DNA from: Actinomycetaceae bacterium
Lineage (GTDB): Bacteria > Actinomycetota > Actinomycetes > Actinomycetales > Actinomycetaceae
Length of the DNA stretch: 52,226 nt
Assembly: GCA_030537615.1 (NCBI GenBank)
Contig: JAUNVP010000007.1
Location: 1-52,226, forward strand
Direction: 5' to 3'
Within the stretch, counting starts at the first letter, position 1, and the number at the start of each line of letters is the position of its first letter. A program made the position numbers and the translations under genes. Shown here in pieces: positions 8,668 to 17,710 of this stretch. Under the pieces are notes generated by a model. That model saw only the letters and a program-made list of their open reading frames with translations, did no database searches and was not told the DNA's origin.

Positions 8668-9663
8668 ATGGTCATGCACGTCTGGCGCGGACTGCGCGAA
8701 GTCCCTGAGGCGCTTCACACAGCGGTCACTATGGGAAACTACGACGGAGTTCACCGAGGACACCAGCAGGTCATTGCGACATGTATTGAACAGGCGCGTG
8801 AACTTGATCTGCCAGCGGTTGCGATTACCTTTTATCCGCACCCGGTACAGGTTCACGCGCCAGAAGCCGATCTTAAACTCATCACCACGCTGGAGGACCG
8901 TCTCGATGCGCTTGCCGGGCGCGGCCTCGATGCCACATTAGTGCTTAACTACAACGAAGCGTTGTACCGGATGACTCCGCGTGAGTTCGTTCGCGATGTT
9001 TTTGTCAATCATCTCGGCGCACAGATCGTTGTCGTCGGCGAAGACGTTAAGTTCGGAGCGGGTAACTCTGGGGATATCAACACCATGCGTGAGCTCGGAG
9101 CGGAGTTCGGCTTCGATGTCACCATGGTGCGGGATATTTTGTCCGAACAGGGAAGACGCTGGTCGTCCTCCTGGATTCGGGAACTCTTGGCCAATGGAGA
9201 GGTCGCCGAAGCTGCGCACGTCCTCGGGCGTCCGCATCGGATTCGCGGCATCGTGCAACACGGTCATAAACGTGGACGAGAACTTGGTTTCCCAACTGCC
9301 AACCTTGACGACAGCTGCGACGGAGTCATTCCAGCGGACGGCGTCTATGCCGGGTGGCTGATTGAGAAAGTTGAAGGTGCTCCCGCGGATGTGTTTCTAC
9401 CGGCAGCCATTTCTGTCGGGACAAATCCGCAGTTTGATGGTGAACACCGAACCGTTGAAGCTCACGTACTCGGCCGCGCCGACCTCAATCTGTACGGTGA
9501 GGAAGTCTCAATCACCTTTATTGAGAGACTGCGCGGAATGCAAAAGTTCGACACCGTCGATGATCTGTTAGCGCAGATGGATGACGACATCCGTACAGCG
9601 GCAGCCATCCTCGGCGTGGCGGTATCAGGCCGCGTTGATCCACGGGCAGTCACGGCTCGCTGA
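8668..9663 (+). CDS. ribF: bifunctional riboflavin kinase/FAD synthetase
   Basis: RibF phosphorylates riboflavin to FMN and adenylylates FMN to FAD. The N-terminal FAD synthetase half has the nucleotidyltransferase motif GNYDGVHRGH (23-32) and SSSWIRELL (167-174). The C-terminal riboflavin kinase half has GRELGFPTANL (203-213) and the PADGVYAGW strand. The length of 331 is slightly over the usual 300-320. An ATG at 8668 was used, with AAGGA 13 bases upstream; the ATG at 8674 is possible. The intergenic space before it is only 30 bases, so there is no room for an FMN riboswitch, and transcription probably comes from upstream. Confidence 0.96.
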   Translation: MVMHVWRGLREVPEALHTAVTMGNYDGVHRGHQQVIATCIEQARELDLPAVAITFYPHPVQVHAPEADLKLITTLEDRLDALAGRGLDATLVLNYNEALYRMTPREFVRDVFVNHLGAQIVVVGEDVKFGAGNSGDINTMRELGAEFGFDVTMVRDILSEQGRRWSSSWIRELLANGEVAEAAHVLGRPHRIRGIVQHGHKRGRELGFPTANLDDSCDGVIPADGVYAGWLIEKVEGAPADVFLPAAISVGTNPQFDGEHRTVEAHVLGRADLNLYGEEVSITFIERLRGMQKFDTVDDLLAQMDDDIRTAAAILGVAVSGRVDPRAVTAR

Positions 9664-9968
9664 GCGGGAGCGATACCTGGGGCGAGGTGGAGGGCGTTGC
9701 CGGGCACTGACTGTTATTACCCGGCTAGAGTGAGTGGTTGGCGCGATAAGGCTGAGCTTGTAGCCCTCAGGTAGAGCCTTTGGCTACAAAGCAGAGCCGA
9801 GCGGTGACGTGGGCAAGATCACCCGCCTTTTCACTGAGTTTCCGCACTCAGAATCGGAGGCGGTGATGACTGCGTGATAGCCTAAAGGTTGCCGTAGATC
9901 GGCCACGGATGCCTCATGCCCGGGAGAACAGGCCCCGGCGCTCCGTGCAACGAGTAGATGGAGAACCC
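9664..9968 (+). other. gene-free stretch with several hairpins (ribF-rpsO)
   Basis: No plausible reading frame fills these 305 bases. Three inverted repeats are visible. The first is GCCGGG/CCCGGC (9699-9704, 9720-9725). The second is a perfect 8-bp stem TTGTAGCC/GGCTACAA (9758-9765, 9782-9789) with an inner AGG/CCT pairing (9769-9771, 9777-9779). The third is a short GC stem just before CCTTTT near 9830, which could be a weak terminator. The rpsO promoter must lie near the end; TAGCCT about 9888-9893 is a weak -10 candidate. It may be an rpsO leader, a small RNA, or both. Confidence 0.4.
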
Positions 9969-10238
9969 ATGGCGCTTAGCAAAGATGTCAAAGAACAAAT
10001 CATCAAAGAGTACGCAACTCACGAGGGCGACACGGGGTCCCCAGAAGTTCAGGTTGCGCTCCTTACTCAGCGTATTAAAGACCTGACTGAGCATTTTAAG
10101 ACGCACAAGCACGACCACCACTCCCGCCGCGGACTGATGCTGCTGGTTGGTAAGCGTCGTCGTTTGCTCGGATACCTCGCGGATATTGATATTGAACGTT
10201 ACCGTTCACTGATCGCCCGCCTGGGTCTGCGTCGCTGA
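9969..10238 (+). CDS. rpsO: 30S ribosomal protein S15
   Basis: S15 is a primary binder of the 16S rRNA central domain and contacts 23S rRNA in an intersubunit bridge. The 89-residue product is full length, with the family signature [25 protein letters not shown] (about 41-65) split around the conserved HDHHSRRGL core. The ATG at 9969 gives the standard N-terminus [11 protein letters not shown]; an upstream in-frame ATG at 9909 would add 20 residues unlike any S15. GGAGA precedes the start. A hairpin terminator follows and then pnp, the order found in most bacteria. Confidence 0.97.
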   Translation: MALSKDVKEQIIKEYATHEGDTGSPEVQVALLTQRIKDLTEHFKTHKHDHHSRRGLMLLVGKRRRLLGYLADIDIERYRSLIARLGLRR

Positions 10239-10244
10239 CACTGA

Positions 10245-10277
10245 CGGCCCGACTCCTCAAGGGAGCCGGGCCGCTTT
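10245..10277 (+). terminator. hairpin terminator between rpsO and pnp
   Basis: CGGCCCG-A-CTCCT (10245-10257) pairs with its complement at 10261-10273, one A-C mismatch, around a CAA loop, followed by CTTTA. The U-tract is short, so read-through into pnp is likely, as in the classical rpsO-pnp arrangement where such a hairpin is also an RNase entry point. Confidence 0.6.
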
Positions 10278-10407
10278 AGTCACCCATTAAAACCCCGACT
10301 GTCTTGCACCGCGAGCGGTCTTCGGTGGTGGCCTCCGGAACACAGCATCCGTGGGTCTCAATCGATGGCCGACGCGTAGGATGGTCCAACAGAAAAGGAG
10401 ACTTCCT
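10278..10407 (+). promoter_or_regulatory. pnp 5' leader, possible Actino-pnp RNA
   Basis: These 130 bases hold no gene and precede pnp. A conserved structured RNA called Actino-pnp is known upstream of pnp in actinobacteria, and this is its expected position. I see a GC-rich segment with short self-complementary pieces (CCGCGAGCGG at 10309-10318, GGTGGTGGCCTCC nearby) but cannot confirm the published consensus by eye. The leader ends in AAGGAG (10395-10400), seven bases before the ATG. Confidence 0.35.
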
Positions 10408-12747
10408 ATGATGGAAGGCGATGACATCACTGCAGCTGAGGCCGTTATTGATAACGGTAAGTTTGGCAAGCGTGTTGTCCGATTTGAAACGGGCCGTCTG
10501 GCTCGTCAGGCCGCTGGATCAGCTATGGCCTACCTCGATGACGAAACTGCGATCCTGTCCGCTACCACGGTTGGTAAGCACCCCAAGGACCAGTTCGACT
10601 TCTTCCCGCTAACCGTTGACGTCGAGGAACGTCAATACGCGGTTGGTAAGATTCCCGGCTCTTTCTTCCGTCGTGAAGGCCGCCCGGGCACGGACGCCAT
10701 TTTGGCGTGCCGCCTCATTGACCGTCCCTTGCGCCCCGCTTTTGTGAAGGGTCTGCGCAACGAGGTCCAGGTTGTCGAGACGATTCTCGCCGCCAACCCC
10801 GACGACGCTTACGACGTGCTGGCCATTAACGCGGCCTCCATGTCGACTCAGATTTCCGGTCTGCCGTTCTCCGGCCCGATCGGCGGCACCCGCCTCGCCC
10901 TCATTGATGGGCAGTGGGTGGCCTTCCCGCGCTACTCCGAAATGGAACGCTCCACGTTTAACATCGTGGTGGCCGGCCGTGTCGTCGGTGACGACGTCGC
11001 CATTATGATGGTCGAGGCCGGCGGTGGCGACGAAATGGTCGACCTCATTGCTCACGGCGGAACTGCGCCGACCGAAGACGTTGTGGCTGACGGTCTCGAA
11101 GCCGCCAAACCCATCATTCGCCAGCTGTGTGAAGCCCAGCGCGATGTCGCTGAGAAGTGCGCGAAGGAAACCGTTGAGTTCCCTCTGTTCCTCGACTACC
11201 AGGACGAGCACCTCGAAGCTGTCGAAAAGGCAGTGAAGGACGATCTATCTCAAGCTCTCACGATCGCTGACAAACTCGAGCGCGAAGATCGTATCGACGA
11301 GATCCAGGCAAATATGCTCGAATCTCTCGATGAATCATTCCCCGAGCAGGAAAAGGACCTCAAGGCCGCATTCCGCTCCATTGAGAAGGAAATCGTTCGT
11401 ACCCGCGTCCTCACCGAAGGCGTACGTATTGACGGGCGCCAGCCGACCGACATTCGTTCGCTGTCGGCTGAGGTTGAGGTTCTTCCTCGCGTTCACGGTT
11501 CCGCCCTGTTCCAACGCGGTGAAACCCAGATTCTTGGTGTCACCACGCTCAACATGCTCCGCATGGAACAGCAACTCGACAACCTCTCTCCGGTTGATTC
11601 GAAGCGCTACATGCACCAGTACAACTTCCCGCCGTTCTCCACTGGAGAAACCGGCCGAGTTGGGTCGCCCAAGCGCCGCGAAATCGGTCACGGAGCGCTC
11701 GCTGAACGCGCGCTCGTTCCTGTGATCCCCAAGCGTGAGGACTTCCCGTACGCGATCCGTCAGGTCTCCGAAGCACTCGGCTCCAACGGTTCGACATCGA
11801 TGGGTTCAGTCTGCGCTTCGACGCTATCTCTGCTCCAGGCCGGTGTGCCGTTGCGCGCCGCCGTGGCGGGTATCGCGATGGGTCTCATCACCGGTGAAGT
11901 GAACGGCGAACAGAAGGCCGTGACGCTCACCGACATCCTCGGCATTGAGGATGGCTTTGGTGACATGGACTTCAAGGTGGCAGGCACCCGCGATTTCATT
12001 ACCGCACTCCAGCTCGACACCAAGCTCGACGGAATCGATTCACAGGTGCTCAAGGGCGCCCTCGGTCAGGCTCGTGACGCACGTTTTGCGATCCTCGACC
12101 TCATCAACCAGGCGATCCCCGAGCCCGACGCAATGTCGAAGCACGCCCCACGCATCATCACGGTGCAGGTGCCGGTTGAGAAGATCGGTGAGGTCATCGG
12201 CCCCAAGGGCAAGATGATCAACCAGATCCAGGAAGACACCGGAGCCGACCTGACGATTGAGGATGACGGAACCGTCTACATCGGTGCCGAAACAGGCGAA
12301 TCCGCTGAGGCAGCTCGCAACATGGTCAACGCCATTGCGAACCCGCAGCTTCCCGAGGTCGGAGAACGCTACGTTGGAACTGTCGTCAAGACGACCTCCT
12401 TCGGTGCCTTCGTTTCCCTGACTCCAGGTAAGGACGGCCTTCTTCATATCAGCCAGGTCCGTCGCCTCGTTGGTGGCAAGCGTATTGACTCGGTTGATGA
12501 TGTCGTTCAGGTCGGTCAGCAGCTCGAGGTTGAAATCGCAGAGGTCGATTCCCGCGGCAAACTGTCACTGCACGCGGTAGTTGAGGGCGAAGAAAATGAA
12601 TCCTCGGACGATGACGAAAACCACGGCAATGATGGCAACAACGAATCGCGTCAGCGTCGTGGACGGGGGCGTGGAGATCGCGAGAACGGTGGCAATCGCC
12701 AGCGTCGTCAGCGCTCACGTACTCGGCGCAATCGCGACGATGACTAA
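10408..12747 (+). CDS. pnp: polyribonucleotide nucleotidyltransferase (PNPase)
   Basis: PNPase degrades RNA 3' to 5' by phosphorolysis and can add 3' tails; it works as a trimer. The 779 residues show two RNase PH domains separated by a helical domain, with the catalytic-core segments [23 protein letters not shown] and [14 protein letters not shown] in the second. A KH domain follows ([16 protein letters not shown]) and then an S1 domain ([27 protein letters not shown]). The C-terminal tail of about 50 residues is acidic, then Arg-rich, as in other actinobacteria. The start was chosen at 10408 because AAGGAG is seven bases upstream; an in-frame ATG lies farther upstream at 10351. Confidence 0.97.
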   Translation: MMEGDDITAAEAVIDNGKFGKRVVRFETGRLARQAAGSAMAYLDDETAILSATTVGKHPKDQFDFFPLTVDVEERQYAVGKIPGSFFRREGRPGTDAILACRLIDRPLRPAFVKGLRNEVQVVETILAANPDDAYDVLAINAASMSTQISGLPFSGPIGGTRLALIDGQWVAFPRYSEMERSTFNIVVAGRVVGDDVAIMMVEAGGGDEMVDLIAHGGTAPTEDVVADGLEAAKPIIRQLCEAQRDVAEKCAKETVEFPLFLDYQDEHLEAVEKAVKDDLSQALTIADKLEREDRIDEIQANMLESLDESFPEQEKDLKAAFRSIEKEIVRTRVLTEGVRIDGRQPTDIRSLSAEVEVLPRVHGSALFQRGETQILGVTTLNMLRMEQQLDNLSPVDSKRYMHQYNFPPFSTGETGRVGSPKRREIGHGALAERALVPVIPKREDFPYAIRQVSEALGSNGSTSMGSVCASTLSLLQAGVPLRAAVAGIAMGLITGEVNGEQKAVTLTDILGIEDGFGDMDFKVAGTRDFITALQLDTKLDGIDSQVLKGALGQARDARFAILDLINQAIPEPDAMSKHAPRIITVQVPVEKIGEVIGPKGKMINQIQEDTGADLTIEDDGTVYIGAETGESAEAARNMVNAIANPQLPEVGERYVGTVVKTTSFGAFVSLTPGKDGLLHISQVRRLVGGKRIDSVDDVVQVGQQLEVEIAEVDSRGKLSLHAVVEGEENESSDDDENHGNDGNNESRQRRGRGRGDRENGGNRQRRQRSRTRRNRDDD

Positions 12748-12764
12748 TCATTACACCTAGATTT

Positions 12765-12797
12765 TGTGGGGGCTGGACTATGAGTTCAGCCCCCACA
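12765..12797 (+). terminator. strong hairpin after pnp
   Basis: TGTGGGGGCTGGAC (12765-12778) pairs with 12784-12797 over 14 bp with one G-U, around a five-base loop. No U-run follows on either strand, so it is a U-tract-poor terminator or a 3'-end stabiliser. A -10-like TAGACT follows near 12822 and could drive the next gene. Confidence 0.65.
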
Positions 12798-12856
12798 GTG
12801 TGTATTGTCGTCATCCGCGTTAGACTATTGCCAACCTATTGACACAAGGAAAATTT

Positions 12857-13636
12857 ATGCGTCGTTTTACAGACTTCTTCGTTTTTGCCGCGATGCTCAT
12901 CATCGATTTTGTGGTCGTATATCTGTTGTACAGCCCCGATATGAGCCAGATGAATCCGACTTCTTTCGACATCGGTTACGCACTGATGAATCTCGGCTTC
13001 ATTGCTCTTCCAGGTCTCGTTCTCGCCATGTGCGTCGCATTGGTTCGGGCAATTTGGAATATCGCGCCGCGTCAGTTCTATCTCGTACTCCTCATCGCGA
13101 GTGCGGCGACATCCGCCCTCATCTGGGTCATCTCTCTCGCTTTTGGCCAACAAGCGACACCCGCACAGCTCTCGCTCCCGGTATTCCAGTTCGCAGCGGT
13201 TGCCGTGGCCATGTTCATCGGCCTCATTCTTGGATTAACTGGAGCCGTTCCGACAGCGGCGAAGAAAACGAAGACGATCACTAAAGATGAGCCCGAAGTG
13301 TCAACTCCTACCGAGCCTGTTCTTCGCCAGAGAGGATCCCGTTCCTCCGCGGAAACCCCGGCGATCGATAATTCCGCAACGGATGGGGAAACCGATACGC
13401 TAGCAGTAACTCACTCCTCTGATGACGCTACTGCAAGGAGCACTGACGACATGAAACCGAACGGTAATGAAACCCCGTACATTGGCCATGAAAATGAGCG
13501 CGATGACGAAAAGGAAACTCCCTTCGTTGGGCATGAGCATCACCATACGTCCGAAGACGAGCCGATGCTCGGTGGATCGACGCAGATCCCTGGTCAGCCT
13601 CGTCGCGTGAAAGGCGAATCCGACCCGGATGCGTAA
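12857..13636 (+). CDS. four-helix membrane protein with acidic cytoplasmic-type tail
   Basis: I do not recognise a named family. The 259 residues hold four hydrophobic segments (about 7-26, 42-65, 74-96, 105-129) followed by a 130-residue hydrophilic, Thr/Glu/Asp-rich tail. The tail repeats ETPYIGHE (205-212) as ETPFVGHE (220-227). The ATG at 12857 has ACAAGGA upstream; an in-frame start at 12839 is less likely. The stop overlaps the start of the M16 protease gene by 8 bases, so the two are probably co-translated. The tail could be a phosphorylation or protein-binding site; that is inference. Confidence 0.75.
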   Translation: MRRFTDFFVFAAMLIIDFVVVYLLYSPDMSQMNPTSFDIGYALMNLGFIALPGLVLAMCVALVRAIWNIAPRQFYLVLLIASAATSALIWVISLAFGQQATPAQLSLPVFQFAAVAVAMFIGLILGLTGAVPTAAKKTKTITKDEPEVSTPTEPVLRQRGSRSSAETPAIDNSATDGETDTLAVTHSSDDATARSTDDMKPNGNETPYIGHENERDDEKETPFVGHEHHHTSEDEPMLGGSTQIPGQPRRVKGESDPDA

Positions 13637-14957
13637 CATTACGTCGCTACCGCTGGTCGACTCGACGAGCGATTGCGCGACCTTGACTTTGCTTGATGAC
13701 GATACGACGATCAAGCGGTCGATTCTACCGGGGGCCGTGCGCGTGTTGAGTCAGCACGTGCCGGCCCAACGGTCGGTGAGCCTATCAGCGTGGTGCCCGG
13801 CGGGGTCGCGAGATGAAACTGACGAACAGTCGGGTTCGACCCATTTCCTTGAACACTTACTTTTTAAGGGCACTCACACGCGAACTTCTCAAGACATTGC
13901 GAATGCGTTTGATGAAGTGGGTGGTGAATCCAATGCCGGAACCACCAAGGAATACACCTATTACTGGGCGCGCGTCCTCGACGCCGACCTCCCCATGGCC
14001 GTGTCTGTACTTATCGATATGGTCACTTCTTCTGTCCTCGAAGCCGCAGAATTCGAACGCGAACGCGATGTCATCCTCGACGAACTAGCGATGGGCAATG
14101 ACGATCCGGTGGAGGTCGTACACGAGAACTTCTCCAAAGCGCTGTACGGTACGCATCCCCTCGGTCGCCCAATCGGGGGAACGTACGACACAGTTGCGGC
14201 CGCACGCCGCGACGATGTCTTTGATTTCTATCGCGACGCTTACCGTTCGAATTCTCTGGTTATCGTGGCTGCCGGTGCCGTTGACCACGACCAGCTGTGT
14301 GACCTCGTATCGCGAGCCCTCAATGCGACAGACTGGGATCGAGAAGTCAGCGCGGTTCCTATTCAGACACTTCCGTGTGGCCGCGGCGGAGAACAGCCCG
14401 AGTACATTTCCCGCGAGATTATCCAACATAAAGTGGGCGAACAGGCTCATATCATTGTTGGAACGCGAGGGATCGCAGCCAATGATGAGCGACGTCCCGC
14501 ACTGTCGGTGTTGCTATCTGTTCTGGGAGGTTCGACGTCGTCGCGCTTGTTCCAAGAGATCCGGGAACGACGCGGCCTAGCCTATACAACGTACGCCTTC
14601 GACACGTCTTATACGGATTCAGGACACTTCGGCATGTACGCTGGTTGCGCTCCCCAAAATATTGCGGAAGTTGAAACCATCATGCGTGCGCAGTTAGAGG
14701 ATCTGGCCGGGGGAGGCGTTCTCGAGTCGGAGATTCGGCGTGTACAGGGGCAGTTGCGCGGAGCCGTCGCCCTTGGTCTCGAGGATTCGAGTGCACGGAT
14801 GAATCGGCTTGGGCGCTCAGAAATTATTCACGGACGCTTCGTGCCGCTAGAAGTAACGCTAGACAAGATTAGTCGCATCACGGTCGACGACGTAGCCGCG
14901 ATGGCTACCGATTTGCTCGCCGAACCGTGGTGCCGCTCGATCGTTTCTCCTCAATAA
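13629..14957 (+). CDS. M16 family zinc metalloprotease (PepR/YmxG-like)
   Basis: The protein has the inverted zinc motif H72-F-L-E75-H76 and the third ligand Glu152, 76 residues later, which is the exact M16B spacing. A C-terminal M16 domain follows, with the R-Y type active-site partner region (RGLAYTTYAF). At 442 residues it is normal for single-chain M16B peptidases, which dimerise to enclose a chamber and cut small or unfolded peptides. There is no signal sequence, so it is probably cytoplasmic. The start overlaps the membrane protein gene. The pnp-M16 order is conserved in Mycobacterium and Bacillus. Confidence 0.93.
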   Translation: MRNITSLPLVDSTSDCATLTLLDDDTTIKRSILPGAVRVLSQHVPAQRSVSLSAWCPAGSRDETDEQSGSTHFLEHLLFKGTHTRTSQDIANAFDEVGGESNAGTTKEYTYYWARVLDADLPMAVSVLIDMVTSSVLEAAEFERERDVILDELAMGNDDPVEVVHENFSKALYGTHPLGRPIGGTYDTVAAARRDDVFDFYRDAYRSNSLVIVAAGAVDHDQLCDLVSRALNATDWDREVSAVPIQTLPCGRGGEQPEYISREIIQHKVGEQAHIIVGTRGIAANDERRPALSVLLSVLGGSTSSRLFQEIRERRGLAYTTYAFDTSYTDSGHFGMYAGCAPQNIAEVETIMRAQLEDLAGGGVLESEIRRVQGQLRGAVALGLEDSSARMNRLGRSEIIHGRFVPLEVTLDKISRITVDDVAAMATDLLAEPWCRSIVSPQ

Positions 14958-15003
14958 TGGACGTGAGCGAGAGACTGAACGAGATTTCACCTAGGGTAGA
15001 CCC

Positions 15004-15747
15004 ATGACAAAAGTTGCAGTGATAGGCGCCCAAGGGCGTATGGGAAAGACCGTGTGCGAGGCGGTAGAAGCAGCGGCTGACCTCGAACTCGTAGCCGGAT
15101 TGGACGAGGGCGATGAAATTACTTCCACTTCTCTCAATGGGGCTGAGGTTGCGGTTGATTTCACTATTCCGAGTCAGACACTAGACAACGTCCTTAGGCT
15201 AGTGGAACTGGGTGTCCACGTCGTTGTCGGAACGACGGGTTGGGATGATGAGAAGTACGAGCGGGTACAAGCCGCAATCGATGGGGGAGCGGCAAACGTT
15301 CTCATTGCCCCGAACTTCGCTCTCTCGGCGGTGCTCGCGATGGAGTTCGCGGCGATGGCGGCTCCGCTGTTTGAATCGGTTGAGGTCATTGAGCTCCACC
15401 ACCCGAATAAGGTTGATGCCCCATCAGGCACAGCTGCGACAACAGCCTCTAAGATTGCGAATGCCCGGACTCAAGCCGGTGTTCCCACTGCTCCCGACGC
15501 CACCGAGACGGATCCTCACGGCACCCGCGGTGGTCGCATCGACGGTATTCCGGTTCACGCCGTTCGGTTGCGTGGACTCGTTGCGCACGAGGAAATTCTG
15601 CTGGGGAACCCTGGCGAAACACTAACCATCCGCACCGACTCCTTTGACCGGACGTCATTCATGCCCGGCGTGCTGATGGCTGTCCGTGCAATCAGTGAGC
15701 GGCAGGGGCTGACCATCGGCCTCGATAAGCTCATCTCGTTGCGCTAG
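15004..15747 (+). CDS. dapB: 4-hydroxy-tetrahydrodipicolinate reductase
   Basis: DapB reduces the DapA product with NAD(P)H to tetrahydrodipicolinate, the second committed step to diaminopimelate and lysine. The nucleotide-binding loop GAQGRMG is at 8-14, and the substrate motif E-LHHPNKVDAPSGTA is at 130-144, with the catalytic His pair 132-133 and Lys136. The length of 247 residues is typical. It is cytoplasmic and tetrameric in the family. A GNAT gene starts two bases after the stop, and dapA lies 1 kb downstream on the same strand. Confidence 0.97.
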   Translation: MTKVAVIGAQGRMGKTVCEAVEAAADLELVAGLDEGDEITSTSLNGAEVAVDFTIPSQTLDNVLRLVELGVHVVVGTTGWDDEKYERVQAAIDGGAANVLIAPNFALSAVLAMEFAAMAAPLFESVEVIELHHPNKVDAPSGTAATTASKIANARTQAGVPTAPDATETDPHGTRGGRIDGIPVHAVRLRGLVAHEEILLGNPGETLTIRTDSFDRTSFMPGVLMAVRAISERQGLTIGLDKLISLR

Positions 15748-15749
15748 GG

Positions 15750-16334
15750 GTGTTTGAGCTGTCAGACAAACAACCCCACGCAGTAGCTGACCGATCGGTT
15801 CGGCCTGCCTTTGTTGACGATGCGGCGATCATCACTCGGATTCAAGTGGCCGCGATGATTGAATCACTGGAAAGCGGGATCGACGAGCCCCTATCGGAGG
15901 AGGTTCGTGCCGGCCTTGATACCGAAGCGATGACACAGAACTGGACGAGCACGATCACCCAACCTCCCAAACCCGGCTATCGCGTACTATCCGCACTTGA
16001 CGGAGGCACGGTCGTTGGTTTTGCCGCCACGGTGCCCGCACCACCCATCGCCGATCACGAATGGCTCAGCCAGCCTGGGACAGAGATCATCGCATTAGAA
16101 GCTGAGCGTCAAGCTATCGGTGAGGGACATCGTTCGCGGTTACTCGCAGCGTGCACCGATCTCGCCATTTCCGAGGGCGCGCAAACGGTATCCATCTGGC
16201 TCATTGCCGGGGACGATGAGCACATCCGCTTTTACCAGGAAGCTGGCCTCCGTCCCGCAGGCCTACATCGGAAGTTAGCTGTCGGACCTCATTCCATTTC
16301 GCAACATCTGTGGTGGGCTCACCTGGGCGAGTAA
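15750..16334 (+). CDS. GNAT family N-acetyltransferase
   Basis: A 194-residue GNAT-fold protein. The acetyl-CoA binding motif A is degenerate: E-R-Q-A-I-G-E-G-H-R-S-R-L-L (about 128-141) replaces the usual Q/RxxGxG/A. The downstream strand VSIWLIAGDDEHIRFYQEAGLRPAG is typical of motif B, with FYQEAGL the strongest signature. The start is GTG at 15750, two bases after dapB, so it is likely co-transcribed. Its substrate is unknown. The position next to dapB is seen in other actinobacteria but does not identify the reaction. Confidence 0.85.
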   Translation: MFELSDKQPHAVADRSVRPAFVDDAAIITRIQVAAMIESLESGIDEPLSEEVRAGLDTEAMTQNWTSTITQPPKPGYRVLSALDGGTVVGFAATVPAPPIADHEWLSQPGTEIIALEAERQAIGEGHRSRLLAACTDLAISEGAQTVSIWLIAGDDEHIRFYQEAGLRPAGLHRKLAVGPHSISQHLWWAHLGE

Positions 16335-16758
16335 GCCTTCGTGCGCTACGCGACGCCGGCACAGGGTGCACGGGTTTTCGTTACGGTTAGCTGGTGGCGT
16401 TCTTTTCGCTGCATTTAGACACGGCGTTCTGCTGGTGCGGTGTAATTCGTGTGGTTCTGCTGGTGCGGTGTGGCGTAATCCCGATCGTAGGCTCTGTGTA
16501 GCGTGAGAGTTTTGAGCACGAGAGAGTCTACGTTGGGGGGTTTAGACTCACTGTGAGTGCGTTTTGGCGGTTGTAGGCTCTGCCTTATGAAACTGGGTGC
16601 GGTTAGAGAGAGCCTTGGGTGGGAAAACACGCGCGAGAGAGAGCCGACGGCCACACAATGGCGATTACATCGAGCCTACGCTTCCAACAGCGCCGCGGGG
16701 AACGATCAGTACCCGGACTCTGAACGCGGGATGGGGCGAGAGCCGTTACCATGAGCCT
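16335..16758 (+). other. 424-bp gene-poor gap upstream of dapA
   Basis: No convincing gene is visible. The stretch contains an 18-base direct repeat (GTTCTGCTGGTGCGGTGT) at 16426-16443 and 16454-16471, 28 bases apart, a partial third copy upstream near 16391, and the phrase GTAGGCTCTG at 16488 and 16571. A perfect palindrome ACTCAC-T-GTGAGT lies at 16546-16558. The base pattern differs from adjacent genes. The dapA promoter must lie here, but no clear -10/-35 pair stands out. In some relatives thyX occupies the place just before dapA. Confidence 0.5.
16426..16471 (+). repeat. 18-bp direct repeat, two copies
   Basis: GTTCTGCTGGTGCGGTGT occurs exactly twice, at 16426-16443 and 16454-16471, separated by ten bases. 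Two copies with one spacer are too few for a CRISPR array. It may be the remnant of an intergenic repeat family or a regulator site. Confidence 0.75.
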
Positions 16759-17652
16759 ATGAATACAGTAAATGCGCCCGTTGGTACCGTATGCGTTGCA
16801 ATGGTGACTCCGTTTCATGCGGATGGTTCACTTGACGTCGACTCTGCGCAGAAGTTGGCTCGCCACCTGGTTGATTCCGGGGTGGATTCGATTCTTGTCT
16901 CCGGCACGACCGGAGAGTCTCCAACGACGTACCAGCCCGAAAAGGATGAGCTGACCGCGGCTGTCGTTGAGGCCGTCGGAGGTGATGCGTTTGTCCTGGC
17001 TGGAGCGGGCTCAAATGACACTGCGCACGCTGTTCGAATTGCGAAGCGAGCAGAAGAATGCGGTGCTGATGGACTCCTCGTAGTTGCGCCCTATTACAAC
17101 CGTCCATCGCAGCTGGGGTTGCGCGCCCACGTCGAAGCAATCGCGAATGGAACAACCCTTCCGATTACGCTCTACGACATTCCTGGGCGCACGGGGCTCG
17201 CATTTGCTGACGAAACAATCGATTACCTCGCTCAAAGTGATCGCATCGTTGCCGTGAAGGACGCCACTGGGAAAACCGAACAGGGCTTGACCCGAATGGA
17301 CCGCACGGGATTGGCTTGGTACTCCGGTGATGACGGGCTGAACTTCAGCTTCCTCAATGGGGGAGCCTCCGGTGTGATTTCCGTTGTCGGCCATGTTGCT
17401 GGAAGCGACTACCGGGCAATGGTTGACGCTGTGCGCGGGGGCCGCACCGATGAAGCGCTCGCCATTCACCGCAAGTTACGTCCGCTCGTCGAGGCCATTA
17501 TGGGGACGGGGCAAGGTGCCGTCCTTGTTAAACACGCGTTGCACATGCAGGGAGTTATTCCCGAGCCAACAGTGCGGTTGCCGCTGGTGGAAGCTGAATC
17601 ACATCAACTCGACAATCTCTCACAGGTTATGGCAGACCTAGATCTGATCTAG
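16759..17652 (+). CDS. dapA: 4-hydroxy-tetrahydrodipicolinate synthase
   Basis: DapA condenses pyruvate with aspartate semialdehyde, the committed step to diaminopimelate. The TIM-barrel product has the family residues: SGTTGES (48-54, Thr50-Thr51), Tyr139 and IPGRTG (141-146, Arg144), and the Schiff-base lysine Lys167 in AVKDAT. The ATG at 16759 gives 297 residues, the normal length; an in-frame upstream ATG at 16597 would add 54 unrelated residues. No good ribosome-binding site precedes the start. It is followed by rnj with a 58-base gap, the usual actinobacterial dapA-rnj pair. Confidence 0.97.
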   Translation: MNTVNAPVGTVCVAMVTPFHADGSLDVDSAQKLARHLVDSGVDSILVSGTTGESPTTYQPEKDELTAAVVEAVGGDAFVLAGAGSNDTAHAVRIAKRAEECGADGLLVVAPYYNRPSQLGLRAHVEAIANGTTLPITLYDIPGRTGLAFADETIDYLAQSDRIVAVKDATGKTEQGLTRMDRTGLAWYSGDDGLNFSFLNGGASGVISVVGHVAGSDYRAMVDAVRGGRTDEALAIHRKLRPLVEAIMGTGQGAVLVKHALHMQGVIPEPTVRLPLVEAESHQLDNLSQVMADLDLI

Positions 17653-17710
17653 CCTGCGAAACCGCACTCCGCTTTACCTGTTTCGTCATAGACGTGACAC
17701 AATATCTCGC

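Noticed and set aside
12805-13284. 159-codon frame overlapping the membrane protein gene
   Set aside because: It overlaps the membrane protein frame, which has hydrophobic helices and a ribosome-binding site; this one has neither.
16426-16471. Possible CRISPR array
   Set aside because: Only two repeat copies with a ten-base gap and no cas genes.
16415-16654. 79-codon minus-strand frame in the dapA gap
   Set aside because: No ribosome-binding site, low-complexity translation, and it runs across the repeats; it does not resemble a protein family I know.
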